DNA of 10,923 bases from Bacteroidia bacterium (GTDB lineage Bacteria; Bacteroidota; Bacteroidia; Chitinophagales; Saprospiraceae), in assembly GCA_030432855.1 (NCBI GenBank), contig JAUILM010000117.1:1-10923 (forward strand). The letters run 5' to 3'. The position numbers and the translations under genes were made by a program. The notes beneath the pieces are model-generated. The model ran no database searches. It had not been told where the DNA came from and was given only the letters and a program-made list of their open reading frames with translations. Positions 1 to 7,247 of this stretch are shown piece after piece (positions within the stretch are counted from its first letter, which is position 1; the number at the start of each line of letters is the position of its first letter).

Positions 1-283
1 TGATGCCATAGAGCCGGTCGAGGCGAAAGCAATCTCCTAAACGAAAACGCAAAATAGCCATGATGACGGGGTGATCGAGCAGATCACAGAATGGTTGGCC
101 CCAGTCTAAAAAACCAGACCCTTTGGGGGCGCTGCCAAAACGACTGGTGTCTTTTGGGGGCGGTAGGTGTTGTTGGTCTATCAGGGCGTTGAGGGTATCC
201 AGTTCTTTCTGGTTTAAAACATTCTCGACCACCAAATAACCTTGCAAATCGAACAGATATTTCTGCATTACCAGATCGTCCAT
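1..283 (-). CDS. PhyH-family dioxygenase, N-terminal part (runs off left edge)
   Basis: The first 94 codons of a leftward gene are present; the rest lies beyond base 1. The protein begins MDDLVMQKYLFDLQGYLVVE, the typical opening of the phytanoyl-CoA dioxygenase (PhyH) superfamily, in which a short helix and the 'GY-hydrophobic-VV/IE' strand precede the double-stranded beta-helix. Later residues 'GFLDWGQPF', 'LLDHP' and 'FRLDRLYGI' also resemble PhyH-like proteins of environmental bacteria. Known members are non-haem Fe(II)/2-oxoglutarate oxygenases that hydroxylate small molecules in the cytoplasm. The catalytic HxD...H ligands would lie outside the window, so activity cannot be judged. The ATG at 281-283 is chosen because a strong Shine-Dalgarno (AAGGGGG) lies about 7 nt upstream and the frame is open to the edge. 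The gene is divergent from the WG-repeat gene. The substrate is unknown. Confidence 0.8.
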   Translation of the reverse strand, partial: MDDLVMQKYLFDLQGYLVVENVLNQKELDTLNALIDQQHLPPPKDTSRFGSAPKGSGFLDWGQPFCDLLDHPVIMAILRFRLGDCFRLDRLYGI

Positions 284-405
284 AACATTGCCCCCTTGTG
301 CACGCGTTGGGTTGGCTGTGGTGATAACGTGAACGCAAGATAATGATTTTTTAGTAGAGATGCCAGTTTTCCAATTTGAGGCTTCTGTTTGTGGAAGGAC
401 ATTTT

Positions 406-1044
406 ATGGTGACAAAGTTTAAGGTATGTTTGCATTTTTTGATTGTGTTGGTTTTTACAACAAGTGTTTATGCGGAAGAACCTCTATTTATTTACAAGTC
501 AGGCAAGAAGTTTGGATTTATCGATCAGAAAGGGACCGAAGTTATAGAAGCCAAATATGTGGCTGTAAAACCTTTTGAGGAGGGCCTGGCGGCAATCAAT
601 GTTAATGATGAGTTATCACTGGGATTATGGGGATATATTGATCGTAAGGGCAAGATGCTTATTGAACCACAATATTGGTTGGCGAGTTCATTTAGCGAAG
701 GCTTGGCTGGGGTTTTGCCGTCTGGGGGAACAAATTGGTCATACATAAATCCAACAGGGCAAGTGGTTTTTGATCGTTTAACAGATAAAAAACCATTTAT
801 TTATGGTGCCCAGTCCTTTAATAAGGGCATTGCCTGTGTGGAAGCCGCAACAGACCGAACGGCATTTAAACGCACGCAAGATCTACAGGGCAAAAAGACC
901 AAAGGTAAAAAGGGGATGTGGGGTTTTGTAGATAAATCTGGGAAAGTGATCGCACTGAAATGCATGATGTCGCCTCCCAAAATCCTGACCTGGTCGAGCA
1001 AATGTCCGATATGTGGATGGTTTGGGCGCGTAGGACAGGGATAG
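406..1044 (+). pseudogene. Secreted WG-repeat protein, C-terminus replaced by out-of-frame sulfatase sequence
   Basis: The start ATG at 406 is preceded by GGAAGGA with a 6-nt gap; an in-frame TTG at 376 has no such site. The first 24 or so residues form a signal peptide (MVTKFKVC..., hydrophobic core, cleavage probably after VYA). Then come WG-type beta repeats (PF14903-like): 'FGFIDQKG...FEEGLAAI', 'WGYIDRKG...FSEGLAGV', a weaker 'WSYINPTG...FNKGIACV', and a fourth that starts 'WGFVDKSGKVIA' and stops being WG-like. The last 22 or so residues (rich in Cys, Pro and Trp) match no WG repeat. The DNA there instead encodes an arylsulfatase tail in another frame (see 948-1064). The reading frame is open to TAG at 1042-1044, so a chimeric protein could be made, but as a WG protein it is truncated. 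WG proteins are surface or periplasmic and mostly of unknown function. Confidence 0.75.
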
Positions 1045-1064
1045 TGCCGAGACCGGGTAGATGA
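948..1064 (+). pseudogene. Arylsulfatase C-terminal remnant
   Basis: From the GAT at 948, two bases out of register with the WG-repeat frame, 38 codons read DRTEMHDVASQNPDLVEQMS, then 'DMWMVWARRTGIVPRPGR', then TGA at 1062-1064. This is the usual end of a type I (formylglycine-dependent) sulfatase: 'DRTE-hydrophobic-HDLA', then a helix 'P-LV-M---W--WA-R-GV-P-P'. The catalytic N-terminal domain with its Cys/Ser modification motif is absent, as is the rest of the C-terminal domain. The fragment cannot be functional and has no start codon or ribosome site of its own. It records a deletion, recombination or assembly join between a WG-repeat gene and a sulfatase gene. Family identity is a judgement from remembered sulfatase C-termini, not a search. 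Confidence 0.72.
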
Positions 1065-1160
1065 GGCATCACCATGATTTGAAGGTATTATATTGTCAAC
1101 TATCCTAGTATGCCCCAAAGGGTAGATATCCCTTTCGTACACTGCTTCCATATTTATCTT

Positions 1161-1168
1161 TACTTTTG
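1161..1168 (+). promoter_or_regulatory. Candidate Bacteroidota -7 promoter element for the ABC-F gene
   Basis: TACTTTTG matches the Bacteroidota -7 consensus TAnnTTTG exactly and would give a leader of about 25-30 nt before the ATG at 1201. No clean TTG was found at the expected -33 position; the nearest sequence there is TTCG. This is therefore a half-match, offered as a candidate. Confidence 0.35.
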
Positions 1169-1200
1169 CGACCTTTTATACTCACAGAGGTCTTACAATT

Positions 1201-2814
1201 ATGATAACAGTTCAGAATCTAGGTCTTCAATACGGCAAACGTATTTTATTTGATGAAGTGAATCTCAAATTCACGCAGGGTAATTGCTATGGGGTGATTG
1301 GAGCAAATGGAGCCGGGAAGTCTACTTTTCTAAAAATGCTTTCTGGTGATATATCTCCTACACGTGGGCAGGTAAGTATCGAACCCGGCAAGCGGATGGC
1401 TGTACTTCGCCAGGATCATTCGGTCTTTAATCAATACAAAGTCCTGGATACGGTCATCATGGGGCACGAACACATGTACAAAATCATGGTGGAAAAAGAC
1501 CGAATCTACATGGATCCTGATGCCACCGAGGCTGATGGTCTTCGGGCTGCCGATTTAGAAAATGAATTCGGCGAAATGGGTGGATGGACTGCCGAAAGCG
1601 ATGCTGCCCAGCTATTAAGTAACCTGGGCGTCAAAGAAGATTTGCATCATCTACTCATGAAAGATCTACGGGGGGCGGATAAAGTCAAAGTATTGCTTGC
1701 CCAGGCCCTCTTTGGAAATCCTGACCTACTGCTACTTGACGAACCTACTAATGATCTGGATGCAGTAACCATTACCTGGTTGGCTGATTTTTTAGCTGAT
1801 TTTAAAAATACTGTTATAGTTGTCTCGCATGATCGGTACTTTCTCGATATGGTGTGCACTCATGTCGCGGATATCGACTACGGGAGTATCCGAATATTTG
1901 CAGGAAATTATACTTTCTGGTATGAAACCAGCAAAATGATGGCTGCTCAAACTGCCAACAACAATAAGAAAATAGAAAATAAAAGGGCAGAACTCATGGA
2001 ATTCATCCAGAGGTTTAGTGCCAATGCCTCGAAATCACGTCAGGCCACCAGTCGTAAAAAAGCCCTGGAAAAACTAAATCTTGAAGAAATTCGACCTTCG
2101 ACCCGAAAATACCCATTTATCCATTTTGAGCCCGAAAGAATGCCCGGTGATCAACTATTGACGGTAAAGGATCTTTCCAAAAAAGATGATCAGGGAAATT
2201 ATCTTTTTAAGGATGTCAACTTCTCCATGAATGACGGTGAAAAAATCGGGATTATCTGTGAAGACGGTAGTGCACTAACCACATTTTTCAATATTATCGC
2301 AGGTATCGAGTCAGCGGATTCAGGTGAAGTAACATTTGGATTAACAATCACTCCCGGATATTTGCCAAATGATAATAAATCTTATTTTGAAAATGACCAT
2401 GATCTGGATTTGATCAACTGGTTGCGTCAGTACTCTGAAGAAAAAGATGAGCAATTCATCAGAGGTTTTCTGGGCAGAATGCTTTTCTCTGGTGAGGAGG
2501 TATATAAAAAATCAAGTGTACTCTCGGGTGGTGAGAAAGTTCGTTGCATGTTGTCAAAATTGATGTTGGCACATCCTAATTTTTTGATTTTGGACAATCC
2601 TACCGACCACCTGGATTTGGAGTCTATCAGCACACTCAATGAAGCTCTCCGGGTTTTTAAAGGTAATTTGTTACTGAATTCGCATGATCATACATTAATG
2701 CAGACCGTCTGCAATCGAATCATCGAACTGACACCTTCTGGTATGTATGATAGTTTAAAAAGTTACGATGAATATCTGGAGGCACGAAAAAAGGAAGAGA
2801 TCTTAATGCATTAG
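1201..2814 (+). CDS. ABC-F family ATPase, YbiT-like
   Basis: This 537-residue soluble protein has two ATP-binding cassettes joined by a charged helical linker (about residues 245-310) and no membrane domain, the ABC-F layout. ABC-F proteins act on the ribosome E site in translation or antibiotic protection. NBD1 has Walker A GANGAGKS (34-41), a degenerate signature LRGADK (156-161), Walker B LLLLDEPTNDLD (176-187) and switch SHD (209-211). NBD2 has a degenerate Walker A region CEDGSALTT (353-361, Leu where the Lys should be), an intact signature LSGGEK (441-446), Walker B FLILDNPTDHLD (461-472, catalytic Glu replaced by Asn) and SHD (494-496). 'GFLGRMLFSGEEV' and 'SYDEYLE' are typical of YbiT-type members. 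The start is ATG with a weak AGAGG 10 nt upstream. The gene appears monocistronic. Assignment to ABC-F is firm; its exact cellular role is not known from sequence. Confidence 0.93.
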   Translation: MITVQNLGLQYGKRILFDEVNLKFTQGNCYGVIGANGAGKSTFLKMLSGDISPTRGQVSIEPGKRMAVLRQDHSVFNQYKVLDTVIMGHEHMYKIMVEKDRIYMDPDATEADGLRAADLENEFGEMGGWTAESDAAQLLSNLGVKEDLHHLLMKDLRGADKVKVLLAQALFGNPDLLLLDEPTNDLDAVTITWLADFLADFKNTVIVVSHDRYFLDMVCTHVADIDYGSIRIFAGNYTFWYETSKMMAAQTANNNKKIENKRAELMEFIQRFSANASKSRQATSRKKALEKLNLEEIRPSTRKYPFIHFEPERMPGDQLLTVKDLSKKDDQGNYLFKDVNFSMNDGEKIGIICEDGSALTTFFNIIAGIESADSGEVTFGLTITPGYLPNDNKSYFENDHDLDLINWLRQYSEEKDEQFIRGFLGRMLFSGEEVYKKSSVLSGGEKVRCMLSKLMLAHPNFLILDNPTDHLDLESISTLNEALRVFKGNLLLNSHDHTLMQTVCNRIIELTPSGMYDSLKSYDEYLEARKKEEILMH

Positions 2815-3108
2815 GCAGTCCTTTTATGCATCCCTACTGGAACTTTGAAGCTTTGGTACCAATAGACAAGTTCCTTTAAATCACTCCGTTTCTACAGAGT
2901 TCTACATAGTCCTCTACAGCTTATCTAAATACCTTTTTTAATTTAATCACGGTTGATCCCTCAAAAGTGACCAGTTCATTTTACCCTCTATTCATCCATA
3001 GAAAATATCGTCTTCAGCGGATAAATCCACTGATCCAATAAGTCCTTAAATTTCAGTTTATCAGTCATATCAATTCTTGTTTCTTAAAGTCACTCTCGAG
3101 GAATGCCT
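2815..3108. other. Convergent intergenic region
   Basis: This AT-rich gap lies between the convergent ABC-F and Asp-box genes. Besides the candidate hairpin at 2839-2877, TCTACA occurs three times in 30 bp (2891, 2901 and 2913). On the minus strand a 26-codon ORF (2988-3068, MTDKLKFKDLLDQWIYPLKT...) lies 40 bp beyond the stop of the Asp-box gene but has no convincing ribosome site. A further minus-strand 10-codon ORF follows an AGAGGG sequence. I see no recognisable gene here. Confidence 0.5.
2839..2877 (+). terminator. Possible terminator after the ABC-F gene
   Basis: A perfect 7-bp inverted repeat (GGAACTT at 2839-2845, AAGTTCC at 2868-2874) is followed by TTT. The 22-nt loop contains its own palindrome, TTGGTACCAA. 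It lies 25 bp after the stop codon. The long loop and short T-tract make it a weak Rho-independent terminator. Confidence 0.35.
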
Positions 3109-6100
3109 CTAATCCCTACCCCTCGAATACGGCGCCCCAATTGTCTCCAGATCTGCCTCGAAGCCTTTAAGCTTTGTGAGAAATTGATCCAAACGAACTT
3201 CAAATTCATTGAATTCACTTTCGGCAATTTCAATGCTCTCACGCTGCGTGGCGGTAGGATTTTGACGTGTGTCCCAATGGCCACCGGTGACGTATCCAAC
3301 CCGTCGATAGATAGAAGGTGCCGTGGATTCATCAAGACGTTGACGTACCGGGTCACCTGACAAGTCCATTCTCAGTTCTGCCAGCTCTTTTATAAGTGAT
3401 CGGTACATCGCAAAGTGCTCCACCGTCGCCGTAGGGGTTTGTTTCAATGCGGCATCGATATGCCTCAATCTGTCATTTACTTCCGATAGCTTACTACTTG
3501 CGGAGGAAACCTGCCGCATCAGTTCACTGGTCTGTTTCTGAAATTGACTTATCGCCTCGTAATCAACTCCCTCGACAGTCGTCGGTACGGGTTTAACGGT
3601 AAAACGCTGAACATCACTTTGTGATATCAATTCACCATCGTGTTCGATGAACAATTCAACGGTATAATCACCCGGAGGGGCAAGTGGCCCCTGTGATGCT
3701 GTGTTCCATGGTGGGGTAAATGCCGATTCTGAAAGATCGATTGGGTCTTTTGCTGGCAAACGCAGATCCCAATGTATACGATGTAAGCCTTTCGTATTAG
3801 CACCCTGCACCCACCGCACCGGTTCACCCACTGAGTTGCGAACCAAGAGGAGCGTTTGCGGACTTCCCTCTGTTGCCTCCTCCCGAAGCTGATCCCATCC
3901 CGGAAATGGGATACTCCTATCATCATTACGCAATTCCTTTTCCGACTCCTCCCTTTTCATTTTGGCCGACGTCGGAATATCAGTGAGTAAATACGTGAAC
4001 GTAGCACCAAACGGCGGATTGTCAGCGACAAAACTTGTAGAACCGAGCGTGGGCATTCCTTTAGCTTGCATAGGAATTGAGGGTATGTACCACCATGCAT
4101 CTCTAACCGGGAACAGCGAATTCGTGGCAGTCTCTACGGCTGCGTCCAATGACCGCAATGGCGAATAGTCATCCAGGATATAGAAGCCACGGCCAAATGT
4201 GGCACCCACAAGGTCATTATCACGCCGGTGAATTTCGATATCCCTGAAGGCAATCGTGGGTACTCCACCACCCAGTTTGACCCAATTCACCCCTTTGTTA
4301 TTTGAATAATACAAGCCAAACTCAGTCCCGATAAATAGTAAATCAGAATCCTCATGATCCTGCTCTATGGCCCATACGATAGAGCCTTTCGGCAGATCAC
4401 CAGCAATGGATTGCCAGCTTCTGCCGCGGTCAGTACTCATAAATACATAAGGATTGAAATCTCCGAACTTGTGTGCATCAGCTACTGCAAATACAGTGCT
4501 TGCATCATGTTGTGAAGCTTTGACATCGTTGATAAACGATCTCTCAGGTACTCCGGGCAGCACGCCTCCCTGATACCAGTTTTCCCCACCATCCTCGGTC
4601 GCGTGGACCAATCCATCATCTGATCCTGTATACAGAACACCTTCTTCGACCGGCGATTCCGTGATTGCTGTGATGGTGGCGTACTTTGACATGGCACCAT
4701 TATCATACAAGTCATCTACACTCCATACACGCCCCATGAACTCCAATTCATAGCGATTTGTATTGGTGGTCAAATCTTCACTTATCGGAGACCAGGAATC
4801 TCCACGATCATCACTACGCCACACTCTTTGCGAACAGAAATAGATTTTTTTGTGGTCGTGAGGACTTATGAGCAATGGGCTATCCCAGTTCCAACGCTCC
4901 GGTGCATCACCCGGTGCTGCTTGCGGCTGAATATTGAGCACTTCCTCACTGCGGCGGTCGAGCCTGAAAAGTACTCCTTGCTGGTATTCCATATAGGCAA
5001 TATGTGACTCGACCGGGTCAAAGTGCGAAGAATATCCGTCAGCACCGAGTGGTACATACCAGTCCCGGTTACGCACTCCTTCAGCATTGAGCGTTCGCGA
5101 CGGTCCAATCAACGTGCCAAGGTCCTGCGCTCCACCAACGATGTTGTAAAATGGCTCGCTGTTATCCAGTCCAAGTTTATAAAACTGGGAGATCGGCAGA
5201 TTTGGAAAATGTCTCCAGGTTGCTCCCTCGTCGAAGGTCTCATAGAGCCCAGCGTCTGTACCGGCGATCAGGTGCTGTGGGTTGTCAGGGTCTATCCACA
5301 TTGCGTGATTGTCGCTGTGCTTTTCATGGCCGGTAGTCAGGTAGTCAAAGGATTTTCCTCCATCCCGTGTGACATGCAGAAATACGTCCATTTGATAAAC
5401 AAGATCAGGGTCAGTGGGCGAGGCTTCAATTTCCTGGTAATAGTGGGGACCTGTCCCTCCTGAGATATAGCTGTTCTGTTTCTCCCAGCTTTCACCTTTA
5501 TCTTCAGATCGGTAGAATCCCTTTTCCTTATCAGCCGCTTCAATCGTGGCATAGACCAAATTTGGATTCGCGGGTGTCACCGCCAGGCCAATTTTTCCCA
5601 TGCCGCCTTTAGGAAGACCAGAAGTCACTTCACGCCATGTCTCTCCGTTGTCAGTCGATTTATATATCCCGGATTTCGGGCCGCCCGCCAGAAATGCCCA
5701 GGTATGACGGCGCCGTTGGTATGATGCAGCATAGACTACATTCGGGTCTGATGGATCGAATTCCAAATCAGTTACTCCCGTGTTCTCATCTATTTTCAGC
5801 ACTTGTTTCCAGGTCTTCCCTCCGTCTTCCGTGCGAAACACACCCCGGTCGCCGCCTGATGACCATAGCGGCCCCTCCGCAGCAACCAGGACTATATTGC
5901 TGTTTGTCGGATCGACGAGTATTTTCCCAATGTGTTCGGAGTTGTTCAGACCCATATTTCTCCATGACGTTCCACCATCTAAGCTGCGATACACACCATC
6001 ACCCCAGGCTACATGCCGCCCACTAACGTTCTCGCCGGTTCCAACCCATACGGTTGCCGGATTCTGAGGATCAATCGAGACACATCCTATCGAATACGAA

Positions 6101-6369
6101 GCTTGATCATCAAATACTGGCTCCCAGGTGATTCCGCTATTGACAGTCTTCCATAGATTACCGGAACCCACGGCAACGTACCAGGTACTCCGATCCTCGG
6201 GGCTAATTGCTATATCGGCAATTCGCCCACCCATGAGCGCGGGACCGATACCGCGAAGTTTCAGGTTACTGACCAGTTCTGTCACTTCTGATTGAGCTGT
6301 TGCGGGAGTCGTGAACGGCAAGCAAAACAGCCATACAATTAGTTTACCAATCGTAATATTTCTCAGCAT
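3109..6369 (-). CDS. Secreted Asp-box beta-propeller protein (VPS10/sortilin-like)
   Basis: This 1,086-residue protein has a signal peptide (MLRNITIGKLIVWLFCLPFT, cleavage probably after ATAQ near residue 26). Roughly residues 36-740 form propeller repeats carrying eleven Asp-box motifs (S/T-x-D-x-G-x-x-W), at about 75, 129, 180, 238, 288, 334, 378, 519, 591, 645 and 689. Examples are SLDGGTSW, TEDGGKTW, STDNGETW and STDRGRSW. Residues about 840-925 look like an Ig-type beta domain ('LAPPGDYTVELFI'), and about 935-1070 is a helical, charged tail. This matches the large 'sortilin/WD40-YVTN-BNR-like' proteins common in Bacteroidota. They are often annotated as glycosyl hydrolases, but I see no sialidase catalytic set (no arginine triad), so a binding or scaffold role is as likely. 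No membrane anchor or T9SS domain was seen. The ATG at 6367-6369 has no Shine-Dalgarno, as usual in this phylum. The upstream region is the repeat array. Confidence 0.9.
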   Translation of the reverse strand: MLRNITIGKLIVWLFCLPFTTPATAQSEVTELVSNLKLRGIGPALMGGRIADIAISPEDRSTWYVAVGSGNLWKTVNSGITWEPVFDDQASYSIGCVSIDPQNPATVWVGTGENVSGRHVAWGDGVYRSLDGGTSWRNMGLNNSEHIGKILVDPTNSNIVLVAAEGPLWSSGGDRGVFRTEDGGKTWKQVLKIDENTGVTDLEFDPSDPNVVYAASYQRRRHTWAFLAGGPKSGIYKSTDNGETWREVTSGLPKGGMGKIGLAVTPANPNLVYATIEAADKEKGFYRSEDKGESWEKQNSYISGGTGPHYYQEIEASPTDPDLVYQMDVFLHVTRDGGKSFDYLTTGHEKHSDNHAMWIDPDNPQHLIAGTDAGLYETFDEGATWRHFPNLPISQFYKLGLDNSEPFYNIVGGAQDLGTLIGPSRTLNAEGVRNRDWYVPLGADGYSSHFDPVESHIAYMEYQQGVLFRLDRRSEEVLNIQPQAAPGDAPERWNWDSPLLISPHDHKKIYFCSQRVWRSDDRGDSWSPISEDLTTNTNRYELEFMGRVWSVDDLYDNGAMSKYATITAITESPVEEGVLYTGSDDGLVHATEDGGENWYQGGVLPGVPERSFINDVKASQHDASTVFAVADAHKFGDFNPYVFMSTDRGRSWQSIAGDLPKGSIVWAIEQDHEDSDLLFIGTEFGLYYSNNKGVNWVKLGGGVPTIAFRDIEIHRRDNDLVGATFGRGFYILDDYSPLRSLDAAVETATNSLFPVRDAWWYIPSIPMQAKGMPTLGSTSFVADNPPFGATFTYLLTDIPTSAKMKREESEKELRNDDRSIPFPGWDQLREEATEGSPQTLLLVRNSVGEPVRWVQGANTKGLHRIHWDLRLPAKDPIDLSESAFTPPWNTASQGPLAPPGDYTVELFIEHDGELISQSDVQRFTVKPVPTTVEGVDYEAISQFQKQTSELMRQVSSASSKLSEVNDRLRHIDAALKQTPTATVEHFAMYRSLIKELAELRMDLSGDPVRQRLDESTAPSIYRRVGYVTGGHWDTRQNPTATQRESIEIAESEFNEFEVRLDQFLTKLKGFEADLETIGAPYSRGRD

Positions 6370-6592
6370 AACGATTTTGATTAAGATGAAGATTCTGACA
6401 CTTATCTGTGCAATATAAGTATTGAACCCAAAATTGTGTGCGATTTGCCAGTGAGCCGGACCGTGATCTTATATTGAAATTGAGTTCCTCAAATAAGGTG
6501 GAACTGGCATCTAAAATTAAATGTGAAACTTATCTGGTTACTATGTGGCAAACAAAAACACTAGAGCCATTTATTAGCGTATTATCCAAGCG
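6370..6592. other. Intergenic region upstream of the Asp-box gene
   Basis: I see no gene on either strand. Small dyads are present: ACTTAT at 6400-6405 with ATAAGT at 6415-6420, which could be an operator for the leftward gene 30 bp away, and TGCCAGT at 6446-6452 with ACTGGCA at 6503-6509. No good TAnnTTTG promoter was found on the minus strand. Confidence 0.4.
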
Positions 6593-7142
6593 AGGGATTA
6601 GCTGCGCTGATCCCCTATGCGCCCGAGGTCAAAGACAAATGAGATGCTCCCTATGGTCGACTTTTTATGGGCTTATGATCACCTTAATGCAAGCATTGGC
6701 GATGAAAGGCAAAATGTATGCGTTGAGTGAAAGTAAGGGAGGGAGGATGATGGAGGGATTAGCTGCGCTGATCCCCTATGCGCCCGAGGTCAAAGACAAA
6801 TGAGATACTCCACACCTTCGATTTTTTATGGTCTTATGATCACCTTAATGCAAGCATTGGCGATCACTTCGACTAAAAGGTGCTTTCTTAGTTTGAATGG
6901 TTGCTCTTGAATAAGACTATATTATTGAGGATAGTGCAGAAGGGATTAGCTGCGCTGATCCCCTGTGCGCCCGAGGTCAAAGACAAATGAGATACTCCCT
7001 ATGGTCGACTTTTTATGGGCTTATGATCACCTTAATGCAAGCATTGGCGATCAAAGGAAAAATGTGTGCGTTGAGTGTGAGCAAGGGAGGGAGGATGATG
7101 GAGGGATTAGCTGCGCTGATCCCCTATGCGCCCGAGGTCAAA
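6593..7142. repeat. Array of long direct repeats (three units plus a partial fourth)
   Basis: Units begin at 6593 (161 bp), 6754 (187 bp), 6941 (161 bp) and 7102 (first 41 bp only). Each opens with block A: a 21-nt imperfect palindrome beginning GGGATTAGC, then TATGCGCCCGAGGTCAAAGA (TGTG in unit 3), then AATGAGAT. Units 1-3 continue with block B, containing ATGATCACCTTAATGCAAGC and then ATTGGCGAT. Units 1 and 3 end with a purine-rich block C (GGGAGGGAGGATGATGGAGG). By eye, units 1 and 3 differ at 8 of 161 positions. Unit 2 has a diverged start to block B and an unrelated tail in place of block C. Unit lengths are not multiples of three and every frame is interrupted, so the repeats are unlikely to be coding. 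The array stops exactly where the structured element at 7142 starts. Confidence 0.9.
6594..6614. repeat. Block A stem-loop, copy 1
   Basis: GGGAT-T-AGC, loop TGC, GCT-G-ATCCC: a 9-bp stem with one internal T/G pair (wobble in RNA). The same 21 bases recur unchanged at 6755-6775, 6942-6962 and 7103-7123. Conservation of the hairpin in all four units suggests that the structure matters or that the copies are recent. Confidence 0.8.
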
Positions 7143-7155
7143 ATGACTCAACGAT

Positions 7156-7175
7156 CCGTCCTACGGACGGTTTTT
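7156..7175 (+). terminator. Rightward Rho-independent terminator
   Basis: A GC-rich hairpin CCGTCC-TAC-GGACGG is followed immediately by TTTTT. It would stop rightward transcription leaving the repeat array before it ran antisense through tRNA-Ala. Confidence 0.6.
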
Positions 7176-7220
7176 GATTTTCTTCAAGCATCAAAGCTCG
7201 CCTTTGTGCTCTTTCATCCA

Positions 7221-7247
7221 ATCAAAAATGGCTCCTTGTGGAGCCAT
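7221..7247 (-). terminator. tRNA-Ala terminator
   Basis: On the minus strand an 8-bp hairpin ATGGCTCC-ACAA-GGAGCCAT is followed by TTTTGAT, beginning about 19 nt after the tRNA 3' end. Stem, loop and T-tract are all good for a Rho-independent terminator. Confidence 0.72.

Noticed and set aside
84..338. 84-residue minus-strand ORF at the left end
   Set aside because: It overlaps the PhyH coding region in another frame. The PhyH frame (1-283) has a recognisable family signature and a good ribosome site.
801..1151. Minus-strand ORF of 116 residues over the WG/sulfatase junction
   Set aside because: It is antisense to two recognisable plus-strand protein remnants and has no family features.
5023..5463. 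146-residue plus-strand ORF inside the Asp-box gene, with several others (for example 5637-6026)
   Set aside because: These are antisense shadows of a long, well-conserved propeller gene. They have low-complexity mixed composition and no family signature.
6438..6803. Plus-strand ORFs across the repeat array (also 6965-7177 and 6987-7253)
   Set aside because: Their sequence comes from the 161/187-bp repeats, whose lengths shift the frame from unit to unit. The same repeat is read in different frames by different ORFs. There is no ribosome site and no known domain.
6593..7142. CRISPR array
   Set aside because: The repeats are about 160 bp and adjoin directly; there are no short repeats alternating with unique spacers and no cas genes.
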